DNA from: Mumia sp. ZJ1417
Lineage (GTDB): Bacteria; Actinomycetota; Actinomycetes; Propionibacteriales; Nocardioidaceae
Direction: 5' to 3'
Assembly: GCF_014127285.1 (NCBI RefSeq)
Contig: NZ_CP059901.1
Location: forward strand, 3,038,001-3,102,000
Length of the DNA stretch: 64,000 bases
Shown: piece by piece, positions 25,762 to 34,073 of the stretch
Position numbering within the stretch: position 1 is the stretch's first letter
How the letters are laid out: the number at the start of each line of letters is the position of its first letter
Position numbers and translations under genes: made by a program
The notes under the pieces: generated by a model
Database searches by the model: none
Seen by the model: the letters and a program-made list of their open reading frames with translations, nothing else
Told to the model about the DNA's origin: nothing

Positions 25762-26301
25762 TCAGGCGTTCTGGCTCAGCCACTCCCCCAGCACCCGGGC
25801 GCTCGCGTCGACGACCTGCGGCCAGTCCATGGCCGACTCGTCCGCCTGGTCGCTCACGTGCTTCACGAGGCGGACCGGCACGTCGAAGTGGCGGGCCACC
25901 GCGGCCACGGCGAACCCCTCCATGTCGACCAGCGCAGCACGCTGAGCCAGCAGGTCGCGGACGGCCGGGTCGTTGACAAAGGTGTCCCCGCTGGCCAGCA
26001 CGGTGCCGTCGCCGCCTGCGATCTCGATCTCGTCGACCGCGTCATAGCCGAGGAGCCGCAGCTCCGCCGCACTGAAGTCGTGGTTCAGCACCCGCGACGG
26101 CAGCCGCAGCCCCGTCGCGCCACCGAGCGCACCGGCGGTCCCGACGTTGAGGACGACCGACGGGCGACGCTCGGCGAGCGCGAGCGCGGTGACCAGCGTC
26201 GCCTGGACCTTGCCGATCCCGGTGACGAGCACCGAGAGGCCCGGCGGGACGTGGGCGGCTTCGGCGGCGGTCGCCGCGACGACGAGAGGCTCCGAGGGCA
26301 T
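25762..26301 (-). CDS. nucleosidase-like protein (MTA/SAH nucleosidase or futalosine hydrolase family)
   Basis: 179 residues, short for the family (MTAN about 230). Purine phosphorylase family 1 marks are present: 'VVLNVGTAGALGG', 'GDTFVND', 'LVDMEGFAVAAVARHF' (the Met-Glu that binds ribose) and 'VKHVSDQADESA' with the catalytic Asp. It hydrolyses or binds a nucleoside such as methylthioadenosine, S-adenosylhomocysteine or a relative. TAGGCT lies six bases before the ATG. Confidence 0.82.
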   Translation of the reverse strand: MPSEPLVVAATAAEAAHVPPGLSVLVTGIGKVQATLVTALALAERRPSVVLNVGTAGALGGATGLRLPSRVLNHDFSAAELRLLGYDAVDEIEIAGGDGTVLASGDTFVNDPAVRDLLAQRAALVDMEGFAVAAVARHFDVPVRLVKHVSDQADESAMDWPQVVDASARVLGEWLSQNA

Positions 26302-26307
26302 ACGAGG

Positions 26308-26313
26308 AGCCTA
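26308..26313 (-). promoter_or_regulatory. -10 box of the nucleosidase-like gene (leaderless)
   Basis: TAGGCT on the minus strand, six bases before ATG 26301; it lies within the 9-base gap and the 3' end of the YihY gene. Confidence 0.5.
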
Positions 26314-27357
26314 GTCAGTCGTATGCCCTCGACTCTCCCGCAGTCGACGCCCGCGCGCGACGTCGTCCTCGTGCTTGGCGGCCGCCTTGTCGCTCTTCGT
26401 GGTGTCTCGCGGCGGCAGCTGGATCCTCTCCTCCGCCGCGATCCCGCCCTGCAGCTGACGTCCCCGCTCCAGCTCTGCGTCGAGCTCAGCTCCGAACAGG
26501 AGCGCGAGGTTGGTGATCCACAACCACAGGAGGAACACGACCACCCCGGCCAACGACCCGTACGTGCGGTTGTAGCTCGAGAAGTTCGCGACGTAGAAAC
26601 CGAAGGCGACCGACGCGATGATCCACACCACGATCGCGACGACGGCACCGACGCTGAGCCACCGGAACTTCGGCTGCTTCACGTTCGGGGTCGCGTAGTA
26701 AAGGATCGCAACAAGCACCATGACGGCCAGCAGCATCACCGGCCACTTCGCGATGTTCCACACCGTCACCGCCGTGTCGCCCATGCCGATCGCGTCGCCG
26801 ACGGCCTGGGCGGCAGGCCCGGTCAGGACGAGCGCCAGGGCGACCAGCGCACACAGGACCACCGTGATCAGCGTGACGAGCAGCATGACCGGTCGAAGCT
26901 TCCAGATCGGCCTGCCTTCATCGACCTCGTACACGCGGTTCATGGCCCGCCCGAAGGCGCCCACATAGCCCGACGCCGACCACAGCGCGACCGCGAGGCC
27001 CAGCACGAACGCCAGCCCCGCTCCGCTGCCGCTGCTCAGCTGGACGAGCGTGGGCTCGAGGGTGTTCGCCGCCGAGTCCGCGCCGACGTCGCGGAGGACG
27101 CCCAGCAGGGTGTCAACGGTCTCGCGGCCCTGGCCGAACAGCCCGACGAGCGACAGCAGCGCGATCATCATCGGGAAGAGCGCGAGCACCGAGTAGTACG
27201 TCAAGGCGGCCGCGATGTCGAGGCACTCGTCCTCCGAGAACTCGCGGACCGCCTTGCGCACCACGTAGGTCCACGAAGGCTTCGTGATCTCGGTCGGCGA
27301 CCCCGGCTTGGCCGGGTCGTCCGGGTGAGGCGCGCGCTCGGGTCGGGCTTCGGTCAT
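26311..27357 (-). CDS. YihY/BrkB-family inner membrane protein
   Basis: 348 residues with about six membrane segments. 'CLDIAAALTYYSVLALFPMMIALLSL' is the first, with the family's ALTYY pattern, and 'YGSLAGVVVFLLWLWITNLALLFGAELDAELER' is the highly conserved last part. The C-terminal tail is charged. YihY proteins were once called RNase BN in error; they are membrane proteins of uncertain, possibly transport, function. It overlaps the upstream small gene by four bases (ATGA), so both are co-translated. Confidence 0.9.
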   Translation of the reverse strand: MTEARPERAPHPDDPAKPGSPTEITKPSWTYVVRKAVREFSEDECLDIAAALTYYSVLALFPMMIALLSLVGLFGQGRETVDTLLGVLRDVGADSAANTLEPTLVQLSSGSGAGLAFVLGLAVALWSASGYVGAFGRAMNRVYEVDEGRPIWKLRPVMLLVTLITVVLCALVALALVLTGPAAQAVGDAIGMGDTAVTVWNIAKWPVMLLAVMVLVAILYYATPNVKQPKFRWLSVGAVVAIVVWIIASVAFGFYVANFSSYNRTYGSLAGVVVFLLWLWITNLALLFGAELDAELERGRQLQGGIAAEERIQLPPRDTTKSDKAAAKHEDDVARGRRLRESRGHTTD

Positions 27358-27644
27358 CCGGTCGGCCCCGTGTTCGACGGCGCGGCGTTGTGGTCGCCGC
27401 TGCCCTCCTTCCGGTGGGTCACCTTGCCGACGGTGTCCTTGGCCGTCTGTGTGACCTTGTCCTGCACCTCAGGAGCCTTCTCCTTCGCGAAGTCCTGAGC
27501 ATCGCTCACCTTCTGCTGCACAGTGGGGTCGTTCCACATGCTCTGGGCCTTGCCCTTGATCTGCTCGAAGCGCTCACGGCCGTCGCGCGTACCGAGTACG
27601 TAGCCCACGGCGAGGCCTCCGAGCAGAGCCAGCTTTCCCTTCAT
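27354..27644 (-). CDS. YtxH-like small membrane-anchored protein
   Basis: 96 residues. A short N-terminal hydrophobic anchor with 'LALLGGLAVGYVLGTRDGRERF' is typical of YtxH-domain stress-associated proteins, then an amphipathic, charged helix ('QKVSDAQDFAKEKAPEVQDK') resembling LEA or apolipoprotein repeats. A GAAGGGA site precedes the ATG. It is coupled to yihY downstream. Confidence 0.75.
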   Translation of the reverse strand: MKGKLALLGGLAVGYVLGTRDGRERFEQIKGKAQSMWNDPTVQQKVSDAQDFAKEKAPEVQDKVTQTAKDTVGKVTHRKEGSGDHNAAPSNTGPTG

Positions 27645-27707
27645 GGGGATTCCCTTCGTTCGTCATCGAGTACCGGTCACAGGACGGGTACCCGATTCCG
27701 AGCAAGA

Positions 27708-28235
27708 TCAACCCGCCGCGAGGATCAGACAGCTACTCGTCGCGTGCGCAAGGAGGCGACCGTCGGCGTCGAGCAGCTCGGCCTCGGCCAACGCGGTCGT
27801 ACGGCCACGGTGGCGGACGCGGCCGACGGCACGCACCGGACCGGTCTCGACGGTGAGGCGGCGGAGGAACTTCACGTTGAGGTCCTGGCTGGTGTAGCCG
27901 ACGCCCTCCGGGAGCGTCGTGTGCACCGCGCACCCGGCAGCGGAGTCGAGCAACGTCGCGAACACTCCGCCGTGGACGGAGCCGATCGGGTTGTACTGGA
28001 ACTCCGCCGGCTCCAGCGTGAACTCGACCTCGCCTTCCTCGACCGAGGTCAGCGCGAACCCGACGAGCCGCGCGATCGGTGCCGACGGCACGAGCCCGTC
28101 GCGGACAGCGCGCATGAGCTCGAGCCCGCTGCGTCCGGCCGCCGCGTGCACGGTCGCCATCGGGTCGTCCCAGGTGTGCGTACGCTCACGTGTCGCGGCC
28201 TCGGCACCAGTACGGTCGGTGGGCGGTGCGGTCAT
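27708..28235 (-). CDS. PaaI-type acyl-CoA thioesterase (hotdog fold)
   Basis: 175 residues. Hotdog thioesterase marks: 'YNPIGSVHGGVFATLLDSAAGCAV' (HGGVxxxLxD), 'SQDLNVKFLRRLTVETGPVRA' and 'LAEAELLDADGRLLAHATSSC'. It hydrolyses an acyl-CoA or aryl-CoA ester. GAGGAG upstream decides the ATG at 28235; a later ATG (MATVH) is possible. It overlaps the HxlR gene by four bases and so shares its operator and message. Confidence 0.88.
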   Translation of the reverse strand: MTAPPTDRTGAEAATRERTHTWDDPMATVHAAAGRSGLELMRAVRDGLVPSAPIARLVGFALTSVEEGEVEFTLEPAEFQYNPIGSVHGGVFATLLDSAAGCAVHTTLPEGVGYTSQDLNVKFLRRLTVETGPVRAVGRVRHRGRTTALAEAELLDADGRLLAHATSSCLILAAG

Positions 28236-28756
28236 CTCGGCTCTCCTCGCTCCCGGTCGCGCCGGGATCGTCGGTCGGTACGGGAGGCGAAGCGCCGTTG
28301 GGTCTCGGGTCCTGCGGCAGGACCTGCCGTCGCCTCCAGTCGCAGCTGCGACAGCGGCGTGCCGGTGGCGGCGTCGACGAGGACGGGCTCGATCTCGCGC
28401 CCCGAGTCGCGGTCGACGAGCACCACCGCGCGGTCGGCGGCATCGAGGTCGTGGTTGCCCCAGGCCAGCAGCGCCAGCACCACGCTCTGCGAGGCACGGC
28501 CGCGGTCGGTCAGGACGTACTCGAAGCGCTCGGGCCGCTCGCTGTAGCGACGTCGCTCCATCAGCCCGCGCTCGACGAGCGTGCGGAGACGCCGCGTGAG
28601 CATGGCCGGCGAGATCGCCAGGTCGTCGGCGAACTCGTCGAACCGACGCATCCCGTCGAGGGCGTCGCGCAAGATGAGCAGGCTCCACCAGTCTCCGAGC
28701 TCGTCGACGCTGCGTGCGACGGGGCACTCAGCGTCGCTCAGATCGGTACGCCGCAT
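28232..28756 (-). CDS. HxlR-family transcriptional regulator
   Basis: 174 residues from MRRTD. The winged helix has 'ECPVARSVDELGDWWSLLIL' (with Cys near residue 11, the usual HxlR sensor position) and 'AISPAMLTRRLRTLVERGLM'. The C-terminal 75 residues are an arm with 'EPVLVDAATGTPL' and a basic tail. The frame continues to 28801, but that would run through a palindromic operator, and GAGAGGAGAG sits before MRRTD. It is first in an operon with the thioesterase. Confidence 0.88.
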   Translation of the reverse strand: MRRTDLSDAECPVARSVDELGDWWSLLILRDALDGMRRFDEFADDLAISPAMLTRRLRTLVERGLMERRRYSERPERFEYVLTDRGRASQSVVLALLAWGNHDLDAADRAVVLVDRDSGREIEPVLVDAATGTPLSQLRLEATAGPAAGPETQRRFASRTDRRSRRDRERGEPR

Positions 28757-28779
28757 CGTCTCTCCTCTCGCGATCGCCA

Positions 28780-28800
28780 TGACTACCATGATGATAGTCA
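28780..28800. promoter_or_regulatory. HxlR operator
   Basis: TGACTA-N9-TAGTCA, in which the spacer (CCATGATGA) is itself nearly symmetric, makes a 21-base palindrome with a single mismatched pair. It lies 24 bases before the HxlR start codon and about 80 before the plus-strand acetyltransferase, so it may control both. Confidence 0.7.
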
Positions 28801-28878
28801 CCGCGATGAGCAGAAGTCGACCAGATCCGACCGCGGACCGAGTCCGGGCATCGACCGGCCCAGGGAGGTCCCTAGGCT

Positions 28879-29727
28879 GTGACGACCGACGTCACCCGCC
28901 CCCAGGGAGTCCCCTTGCGCTCGCCGCTCCGTCGCCGACCCGACGCACCTGTGCCCGCTGCCGCCGCCCCGCCGCCTGCCCTGCCAGCACCGGACCCGGA
29001 GCCAGCACCAGAGCCGGAGCCAGCGCCGGGCACCGAGCCGCCAGCCCCCGAGGTCGTCGGCATCGACGGCCTCCAGCGGCTGCCCGCTGTCTCGGTCGGC
29101 AACCTGACGTGCGAGCCACCTGTCCAGATCGCCGGCCGCATCCGTGTCACCAGCCCGGTGACTGTCGGGGCCTACACCTATCTCACGTCCGGCCTCATCA
29201 AGACGTCCGGCTCCATCGGACGCTACTGCTCGATCGGCCCCGACGTGGCGATCGGCCACCCCGAGCACCCCATCGAGTGGCTCAGCACGTCGCCGTTCCA
29301 GTACAACCCGCGGCGGTTCGGCTGGCACCCCACCGCCGAGGAGTTCCCGTCGGCGTCGACGATCGCGGGCGCCGACACGTCCTGGCGCGGAGGCTCGTTC
29401 ACGATCGGCAACGACGTCTGGATCGGGGTCAACGTGACGATCCTGCGCGACGTCACGATCGGCGACGGCGCCATCATCGCGGCCGGCGCGGTCGTCACGA
29501 AGGACGTCGCTCCGTACACGATTGTCGGCGGTGTCCCCGCCCGGCCGATCCGTCAGCGCTTCGACGACGCCACCGTCGCCCGCCTGCTGGCCTCGCGGTG
29601 GTGGGAGCTCAGCCCCAACCAGATGCGCGACGTCCCCGTCACCGACGTGCACGCCGCGTTGGAAGCGATCGAGGCCCTGCGGGCCGGCGGCGTGTCCGCG
29701 TACGAGTCCGAGCAGGTTCCTGTCTGA
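28879..29727 (+). CDS. CatB-related O-acetyltransferase (hexapeptide-repeat)
   Basis: 282 residues. An N-terminal Pro/Glu/Ala linker ('[10 protein letters not shown]' type, about residues 25-57) precedes a left-handed beta-helix with '[20 protein letters not shown]', the XAT-type '[14 protein letters not shown]', and '[22 protein letters not shown]'. The C-terminal part '[21 protein letters not shown]' is typical of CatB/XAT enzymes, which acetylate a sugar or antibiotic hydroxyl. The GTG at 28879 abuts a TAGGCT box, so a TTG at 28915 with AGGGAG five bases upstream may be the true start. Confidence 0.82.
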   Translation: MTTDVTRPQGVPLRSPLRRRPDAPVPAAAAPPPALPAPDPEPAPEPEPAPGTEPPAPEVVGIDGLQRLPAVSVGNLTCEPPVQIAGRIRVTSPVTVGAYTYLTSGLIKTSGSIGRYCSIGPDVAIGHPEHPIEWLSTSPFQYNPRRFGWHPTAEEFPSASTIAGADTSWRGGSFTIGNDVWIGVNVTILRDVTIGDGAIIAAGAVVTKDVAPYTIVGGVPARPIRQRFDDATVARLLASRWWELSPNQMRDVPVTDVHAALEAIEALRAGGVSAYESEQVPV

Positions 29728-29740
29728 CCCGAGCGGTCCG

Positions 29741-29746
29741 TAGGAT
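29741..29746 (+). promoter_or_regulatory. -10 box of the small membrane protein gene
   Basis: TAGGAT, eight bases before GTG 29755; no Shine-Dalgarno is visible, so a leaderless message is likely. Confidence 0.4.
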
Positions 29747-29754
29747 CGGGGGCT

Positions 29755-30039
29755 GTGACCCCCGAGACGACACGCCGCCCCGCCGTGCCCCGGCGGACCT
29801 GGCTCGGCGTGCTCTTCGCCGTCGTGGCGATCGCCTCGCTCGTCGCGTGCGTGCCTGCGTTCGCCGCGAGCGACTGGTTCGCGGCGGGCCGACGGGCGAT
29901 GTTCGGTGGCTTCTTCGTCCTGTACGCGGTGGGCCACTTCCGATGGCCGCACACGCGCTGGCCGAAGCACGGAGAGCGGGCGGCGGCCACGCTCGTGCTC
30001 GGCTACCTCGGGTGCGTCGGCCTGTCGATGATCGACTGA
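29755..30039 (+). CDS. small membrane protein, unknown function
   Basis: 94 residues from a GTG. Two clear membrane segments ('LGVLFAVVAIASLVACVPAFAA' and 'LVLGYLGCVGLSM') flank a weaker one ('GGFFVLYAVGHF'), and a basic loop contains 'WPHTRWPKHGER'. I do not recognise it. Coding is supported by the start context and by third-position GC. Confidence 0.55.
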   Translation: MTPETTRRPAVPRRTWLGVLFAVVAIASLVACVPAFAASDWFAAGRRAMFGGFFVLYAVGHFRWPHTRWPKHGERAAATLVLGYLGCVGLSMID

Positions 30040-30056
30040 CACCTGCGGCCGACGCG

Positions 30057-30275
30057 CTAGGTGCCCGGTTTGGTCTGGCCCGCGTACTCGGCCGGCAGCG
30101 CATCGCCCTGCTCGGTGGGGATCGCCTCGGACTCCGGATCCACGAGGTACCACGCCTCGGGTCCCGCACCAGCGCCGCCGAGGATCAGCACGAAGCCGTC
30201 CGCGTCGGGCTCCACGTCGTCCCACACCTGGTTGGCGTACTCCAACGGACCGCCGAACGTCACCACCATCGCCAT
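30057..30275 (-). CDS. small acidic hypothetical protein
   Basis: 72 residues, rich in Asp and Glu, with 'EYANQVWDDVEPDADGFVLILGG' in the middle. There is no signal or membrane segment. TACCGT lies six bases before ATG 30275, which supports this start instead of the longer frame to 30656 that crosses ldh. Unknown function; it is tail to tail with the small membrane protein gene. Confidence 0.55.
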   Translation of the reverse strand: MAMVVTFGGPLEYANQVWDDVEPDADGFVLILGGAGAGPEAWYLVDPESEAIPTEQGDALPAEYAGQTKPGT

Positions 30276-30281
30276 GCGACG

Positions 30282-30287
30282 ACGGTA
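30282..30287 (-). promoter_or_regulatory. -10 box of the small acidic protein gene (leaderless)
   Basis: TACCGT on the minus strand, six bases before ATG 30275. Confidence 0.4.
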
Positions 30288-30345
30288 GTACCGCGAGGCC
30301 CGTTGCGCTCTGCAGAGCGGCAGGGCCGATGACAGACTCGTGAGC

Positions 30346-31314
30346 ATGGCGGAGCCGGGGCGAGGCACCAAGATCGCGGTCTGCGGCGCGGGCTCGGTCG
30401 GGAGCACCGTCGCGTACGCCGCGCTTCTGCGGGGGCTCGCCGACGAGATCGTCCTGTACGACATCGCGACCGCGCTCGTCCAGGCACAGGCCGGTGACCT
30501 CAACGACGGGGCGGCGTTCGCCCCGCCGGCGACGATCGTCGGCAGCGACGACCCGGCGGCATGCGCGGGCGCCGACGTCGTCGTCATGACCGCCGGCGCG
30601 CGGCAGAAGCCGGGCCAGACCCGCCTCGACCTCGCGGAGGTCAACATCGGCATCACCCGCAGCGTGCTCGGCGCCGTACGCCAGCACGCGCCGGACGCGA
30701 TCTACATCATCGTGACGAATCCGTGCGACGTCCTGGCGTACGCGGCGGTCGGCTTCCTCGACCTCCCAGCCGGACGCGTCTTCGGCTCGGGGACGGTCCT
30801 CGACACGGCACGCATGCGCTACCTGCTCTCACGCCGGCTGCACGTCTCGACGCGCAGCGTGCACGCGCTGGTCGCCGGCGAGCACGGAGACACCGAGATC
30901 GTCCTCTGGTCGTCGGCGAACGTCGGTGGCGTGCCTCTGGCCTCGTACGACGTGGAGGGCCGCGCGATCCCGGTCTCGGAGTACGGCGAGATCCGCGACG
31001 CCGTCGCCAACTCGGCGTACACCGTGATCGAGGGGAAGGGCGCAACCAACTATGCGATCGGTCTGGCGATGGCCGACATCATGTCGGCGGTGCTGCGCGA
31101 CGAGCACCGGTTCCTGCCGGTGTCCACGCTGTTCACTGGCCAGTACGGCATCAGCGACGTCTGCCTGTCCGCCCCCTGCGTGGTCGGCACGAACGGCGCC
31201 GCGGGGCCGGCCGTCCTCCCGCTCGACGACACCGATCTCGAGGGTCTGCGCGCTTCTGCCGAGGCGTTGCGCCACCAGAACCGCAAGCTCGGCCTTCCGT
31301 CGCCCACCAACTAG
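30346..31314 (+). CDS. ldh: L-lactate dehydrogenase
   Basis: 322 residues. NAD site 'IAVCGAGSVGSTVAY'; Gln87 in 'AGARQKPGQTRLDL' marks lactate over malate specificity; Asp153 and Arg156 in 'VLDTARMRYLL' and the catalytic His180 in 'AGEHGDTE' complete the site. It interconverts pyruvate and L-lactate. CAGACT seven bases before ATG 30346 favours that start over the GTG at 30340. Confidence 0.93.
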   Translation: MAEPGRGTKIAVCGAGSVGSTVAYAALLRGLADEIVLYDIATALVQAQAGDLNDGAAFAPPATIVGSDDPAACAGADVVVMTAGARQKPGQTRLDLAEVNIGITRSVLGAVRQHAPDAIYIIVTNPCDVLAYAAVGFLDLPAGRVFGSGTVLDTARMRYLLSRRLHVSTRSVHALVAGEHGDTEIVLWSSANVGGVPLASYDVEGRAIPVSEYGEIRDAVANSAYTVIEGKGATNYAIGLAMADIMSAVLRDEHRFLPVSTLFTGQYGISDVCLSAPCVVGTNGAAGPAVLPLDDTDLEGLRASAEALRHQNRKLGLPSPTN

Positions 31315-31321
31315 GCCCTCC

Positions 31322-32461
31322 CTACGACTCGCGCACCTCGAGCGCCCGGTCGACCTGCGCCTGCGTCATGCCCGTGGCATAGAGCAGGTCCGACGCGAGC
31401 GCACGCACCTGAGCGACCACAGCGGCGTCGTTGATCGTGGCGGCAGCCGGAAGCGCCACCGTGGCCATCCGCGCCGCCTCGACGAGCTTGCTGCGTGCCT
31501 CGTCGTACGCGTCGGCCGCCGCGATGTCGTCGGCGAAGATGCCGACCGCTTCCTGGAGGAGACTCACCGCCTCCGGCATCCCGGGGAACGACCGCTCTCC
31601 CTTGCGCAGCATCGTATGGACGCGGCGTGCGAGCACACGGGCATCGCGGACCGCGTTGTCGACGTCACGGATCGCGACGACGTAGCGCTCGACATGGCTG
31701 CGCTGGCGCCAGCGCAGCGGTGAGTAACGGGCGATCTCGTCCGCCCCGGAGACCGTCGTCGCGAGGCGCTCGATCGCCGGCTGGAGCCCGCGGACCTGCT
31801 GCAGCGCCGTCCACGCGGGCCCAGCGTCCTCGAGGCGTAGCGCAAGCTCGATGCCGCGCAGCGCCTGGTCGAGCGTACGGAGCACCGCCTGCATCTCGCG
31901 GTTGGCGCGGCGCGCGGGGTTGCCCGGGATGAGCAGCGCCATCGCGAGTCCGACGAGGCCGCCGACCACGGCGTCGATGAAGCGGATGACCGCCGGGTTG
32001 CCCGCCGTTACCGGCAAGATCGCGGCCAGCAGGCTCGCCGACGTCGCCGCCTGGGTGCGCGCCAACCCGCGCAGCCCGAGGAACGTGGCCGAGACCGAGG
32101 CGAGGGCGACGATCACGCCGATCTGCCACCAGCCTCTGCCGATCAGCGTGATCAGCGTCTCGCCGACGAGCACGCCGACCGAGACGCCGACGAACAGCTC
32201 GAGCATGATCTGCCGACGACCACCCACCCCCGCATAGACGACGAGGATCGCCGCGACCGGCGCGAAGAACGGTTGCTGGTGGCCGATGATGTCGTGCGCG
32301 ATCACCCACGCCAGCGCGGCACCCACCGACACCTGGACGATCGCCGTCAGCTGCGTGCGTACCCATTGCAGACGTGCACGCAGCGCCACTGGCATCCGTG
32401 CACCGCTGCGGACGTCCCCGCCGTCGCCGATGCGGGCGAGGAAACCCTGCTCGCGCGCCAT
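31322..32461 (-). CDS. FUSC-family (aromatic acid exporter-like) membrane protein
   Basis: 379 residues. The N-terminal half has about five membrane segments ('IVQVSVGAALAWVIAHDII', 'FFAPVAAILVVYAGVG', 'LFVGVSVGVLVGETLITLIG') as in FUSC/ArAE proteins; the C-terminal half is an amphipathic cytoplasmic helical domain ('LRTLDQALRGIELALRLED'). Only one transmembrane bundle is present, half the size of a double FUSC protein, so it may dimerise. It would export aromatic or other organic acids; the substrate is unknown. Confidence 0.82.
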   Translation of the reverse strand: MAREQGFLARIGDGGDVRSGARMPVALRARLQWVRTQLTAIVQVSVGAALAWVIAHDIIGHQQPFFAPVAAILVVYAGVGGRRQIMLELFVGVSVGVLVGETLITLIGRGWWQIGVIVALASVSATFLGLRGLARTQAATSASLLAAILPVTAGNPAVIRFIDAVVGGLVGLAMALLIPGNPARRANREMQAVLRTLDQALRGIELALRLEDAGPAWTALQQVRGLQPAIERLATTVSGADEIARYSPLRWRQRSHVERYVVAIRDVDNAVRDARVLARRVHTMLRKGERSFPGMPEAVSLLQEAVGIFADDIAAADAYDEARSKLVEAARMATVALPAAATINDAAVVAQVRALASDLLYATGMTQAQVDRALEVRES

Positions 32462-32489
32462 CGGCCCTCCCCCCGTACTGGTCCGTGCC

Positions 32490-32810
32490 CTACAGGTAGA
32501 GACCGGTCTGGTCGTCGTCGATCCGTTTTGCTGCCACCGCGTGCAGATCGCGCTCGCGGAGAAGGATGAAGTCCTTGCCGCGCACCTCGACCTCGGCCCG
32601 GTCGTCCGGGTCGAACAGGACGCTGTCGCCGACCTGGACCGTACGGACGTTGCTGCCGACCGCCTCGACCCTCGCCCACGCCAGACGCCGGCCGAGCGCG
32701 GCAGTCGCCGGGATGACGATGCCGCCGGACGAGCGCCGGTCGCCGGACTCGGGGTCGATCGACACCAAGAGCCGGTCGTGGAGCATCCGGATGGGGAGCC
32801 CGTCGGCCAT
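32490..32810 (-). CDS. orphan GroES-like co-chaperonin
   Basis: 106 residues. 'IRMLHDRLLVSIDPESGDRRSSGGIVIP' is the GroES start with the mobile-loop region, and 'VQVGDSVLFDPDDRAEVEVRGKDFILLRERDLHAV' the conserved end. No groL is adjacent, and an additional tail ('AAKRIDDDQTGLYL') extends past the usual end. It abuts the DUF3618 gene without a gap. It probably is a paralogue of the main GroES. Confidence 0.85.
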   Translation of the reverse strand: MADGLPIRMLHDRLLVSIDPESGDRRSSGGIVIPATAALGRRLAWARVEAVGSNVRTVQVGDSVLFDPDDRAEVEVRGKDFILLRERDLHAVAAKRIDDDQTGLYL

Positions 32811-33095
32811 TCAGTTGCTCACGATCTTGCGGATCACGATGATGAGCCCGAGGACACCGACGACGGCGCCGGCGACGGGCAGGATGTTCTCGAGGCGAGG
32901 CTCACCCGACGGCGTCACGAAGCGCGCCTTGACGTCGGCAATGCGGCGACGGGCCACGTTCTTGGGGTTGGCGAGGTCGACGAGCTGGTCGACGTTGGAC
33001 GCGAGCCGGTTCCTGACCTCGTCGATCTGGGAGACGAGCTGGTCAGGCGTCCCGGTGATCGTCGTCGGGGCCTCTGGCCTGGTGTCGTTCGCCAC
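32811..33095 (-). CDS. DUF3618 protein with C-terminal membrane anchor
   Basis: 94 residues from a GTG. 'DQLVSQIDEVRNRLASNVDQLVD' is the DUF3618 signature (an amphipathic helix), then 'RIADVKARF', and 'ILPVAGAVVGVLGLIIVIRKI' is a single membrane segment at the C-terminus. GGAG lies upstream. It ends exactly one base before the GroES-like start, so both are in one operon. Function unknown; the family often occurs with membrane-stress proteins. Confidence 0.85.
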   Translation of the reverse strand: MANDTRPEAPTTITGTPDQLVSQIDEVRNRLASNVDQLVDLANPKNVARRRIADVKARFVTPSGEPRLENILPVAGAVVGVLGLIIVIRKIVSN

Positions 33096-33194
33096 GTCGT
33101 CTCCTCGCTGCGTCTTCGCGGTCGCGGCGCCGCCCGACCCGAGGGGCTGCGGTCACCTGTCGAGTCCACGTTACCGATAGGCAAGGATAGGGCC

Positions 33195-33665
33195 ATGACC
33201 ACGCGACTGCAGCCAGGTGATCAGGCCCCGGATTTCACGCTTGTGGACGACCACGGCAAAGAGGTCAGGCTTTCCGATTTCCGGGGCGGCAAGGTCATCG
33301 TCTACTTCTATCCCGCGGCCATGACTCCGGGGTGCACACGCGAGGCGTGCGACTTCACCGCCGAGCGCGAGACCTTCGACTCGTCGGGCTACACGGTCCT
33401 GGGCATCTCGCCCGACAACACCGAGAAGCTCGCGAAGTTCCGTGAGAAGGAGGGGCTGGAGATCACGCTGCTCTCCGATCCCGACAAAGAGGTGCTCCGC
33501 GCCTGGGGCGCCTACGGCGACAAGAAGCTCTACGGCAAGGTCATCGAGGGTGTCATCCGCTCGACGTTCGTCGTCGACGAGGAGGGCAAGATCGAGGTCG
33601 CGCAGTACAACATCAAGGCGACGGGTCACGTCGAGCGGCTCATCCGTCAGCTCGACATCGCCTGA
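33195..33665 (+). CDS. bcp: thiol peroxidase (peroxiredoxin Q/Bcp)
   Basis: 156 residues. 'FYPAAMTPGCTREACDF' holds the peroxidatic Cys47 and resolving Cys52, the Bcp arrangement with four residues between them; 'AMTPG' replaces the more common 'KDTPG'. It reduces hydroperoxides with electrons from thioredoxin. TTACCGATAG lies upstream. It is the last gene before the tRNA. Confidence 0.94.
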   Translation: MTTRLQPGDQAPDFTLVDDHGKEVRLSDFRGGKVIVYFYPAAMTPGCTREACDFTAERETFDSSGYTVLGISPDNTEKLAKFREKEGLEITLLSDPDKEVLRAWGAYGDKKLYGKVIEGVIRSTFVVDEEGKIEVAQYNIKATGHVERLIRQLDIA

Positions 33666-33669
33666 GCCC

Positions 33670-33675
33670 TAGAAT
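33670..33675 (+). promoter_or_regulatory. -10 box of tRNA-Leu
   Basis: TAGAAT, ending nine bases before the first base of the tRNA. It falls just past the bcp stop codon (33663-33665). Confidence 0.5.
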
Positions 33676-33684
33676 GTCCGACGG

Positions 33685-33766
33685 GCCGGTGTGGTGGAAC
33701 TGGTAGACACGCAGGATTTAGGTTCCTGTGTCGAGAGACGTGCAGGTTCGAGTCCTGTCACCGGCA
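33685..33766 (+). tRNA. tRNA-Leu (anticodon TAG)
   Basis: The acceptor stem GCCGGTG (33685-33691) pairs with CACCGGC (33759-33765), followed by discriminator A. The anticodon stem CAGGA/TCCTG encloses loop TTTAGGT, giving anticodon TAG at 33719-33721. A long variable arm (TGTCGAGAGACG region) and the TTCGAGT loop complete a class II tRNA; leucine fits both the anticodon and the variable arm. CCA is not encoded (ACCCG follows). Confidence 0.93.
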
Positions 33767-33776
33767 CCCGTCGTTC

Positions 33777-34073
33777 CTACCTACCCTCGCGCATCGCCGC
33801 GAAGGATGCCCGAAGCTCCCCTACGAAGATGTCCGGCTGCTCGAACGCCGCGAAGTGGCCGCCCCTCTCCGGCGTGCCCCAGTAGCGGATGGCGCTGAAG
33901 CGTCGCTCGGCCCCGGAACCATCCGTCGACGGTCTCGTAGCTCTCCCAGAACAGCCGCGTCGACGAGGCAGCGGTCCGACTGGCGCTCGCGGCGGGCAGC
34001 CACAGGGTCGACGGGGCTCCTGGCAGGACAGATGATCCGCGGAACGCGGTCCCTCAGAGTCATCTCGTGGCAC
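33777..34073 (-). pseudogene. remnant of an alpha/beta hydrolase (epoxide hydrolase C-terminus)
   Basis: The minus strand encodes the end of an epoxide hydrolase-like protein: 'RYWGTPERGGHFAAFEQPDIF' then 'VGELRASFAAMREGR' and a stop, the characteristic GGHFAA..EQP motif carrying the catalytic His. A different frame just upstream (about 33880-33950) reads 'LFWESYETVDGWFRGRATL', so the remnant is frameshifted, and nothing further upstream completes the enzyme. It lies directly behind tRNA-Leu and fills the gap to 34103. Confidence 0.65.

Noticed and set aside
28798-30687. A 629-codon minus-strand frame
   Set aside because: Antisense to the acetyltransferase and ldh; no domain is recognisable.
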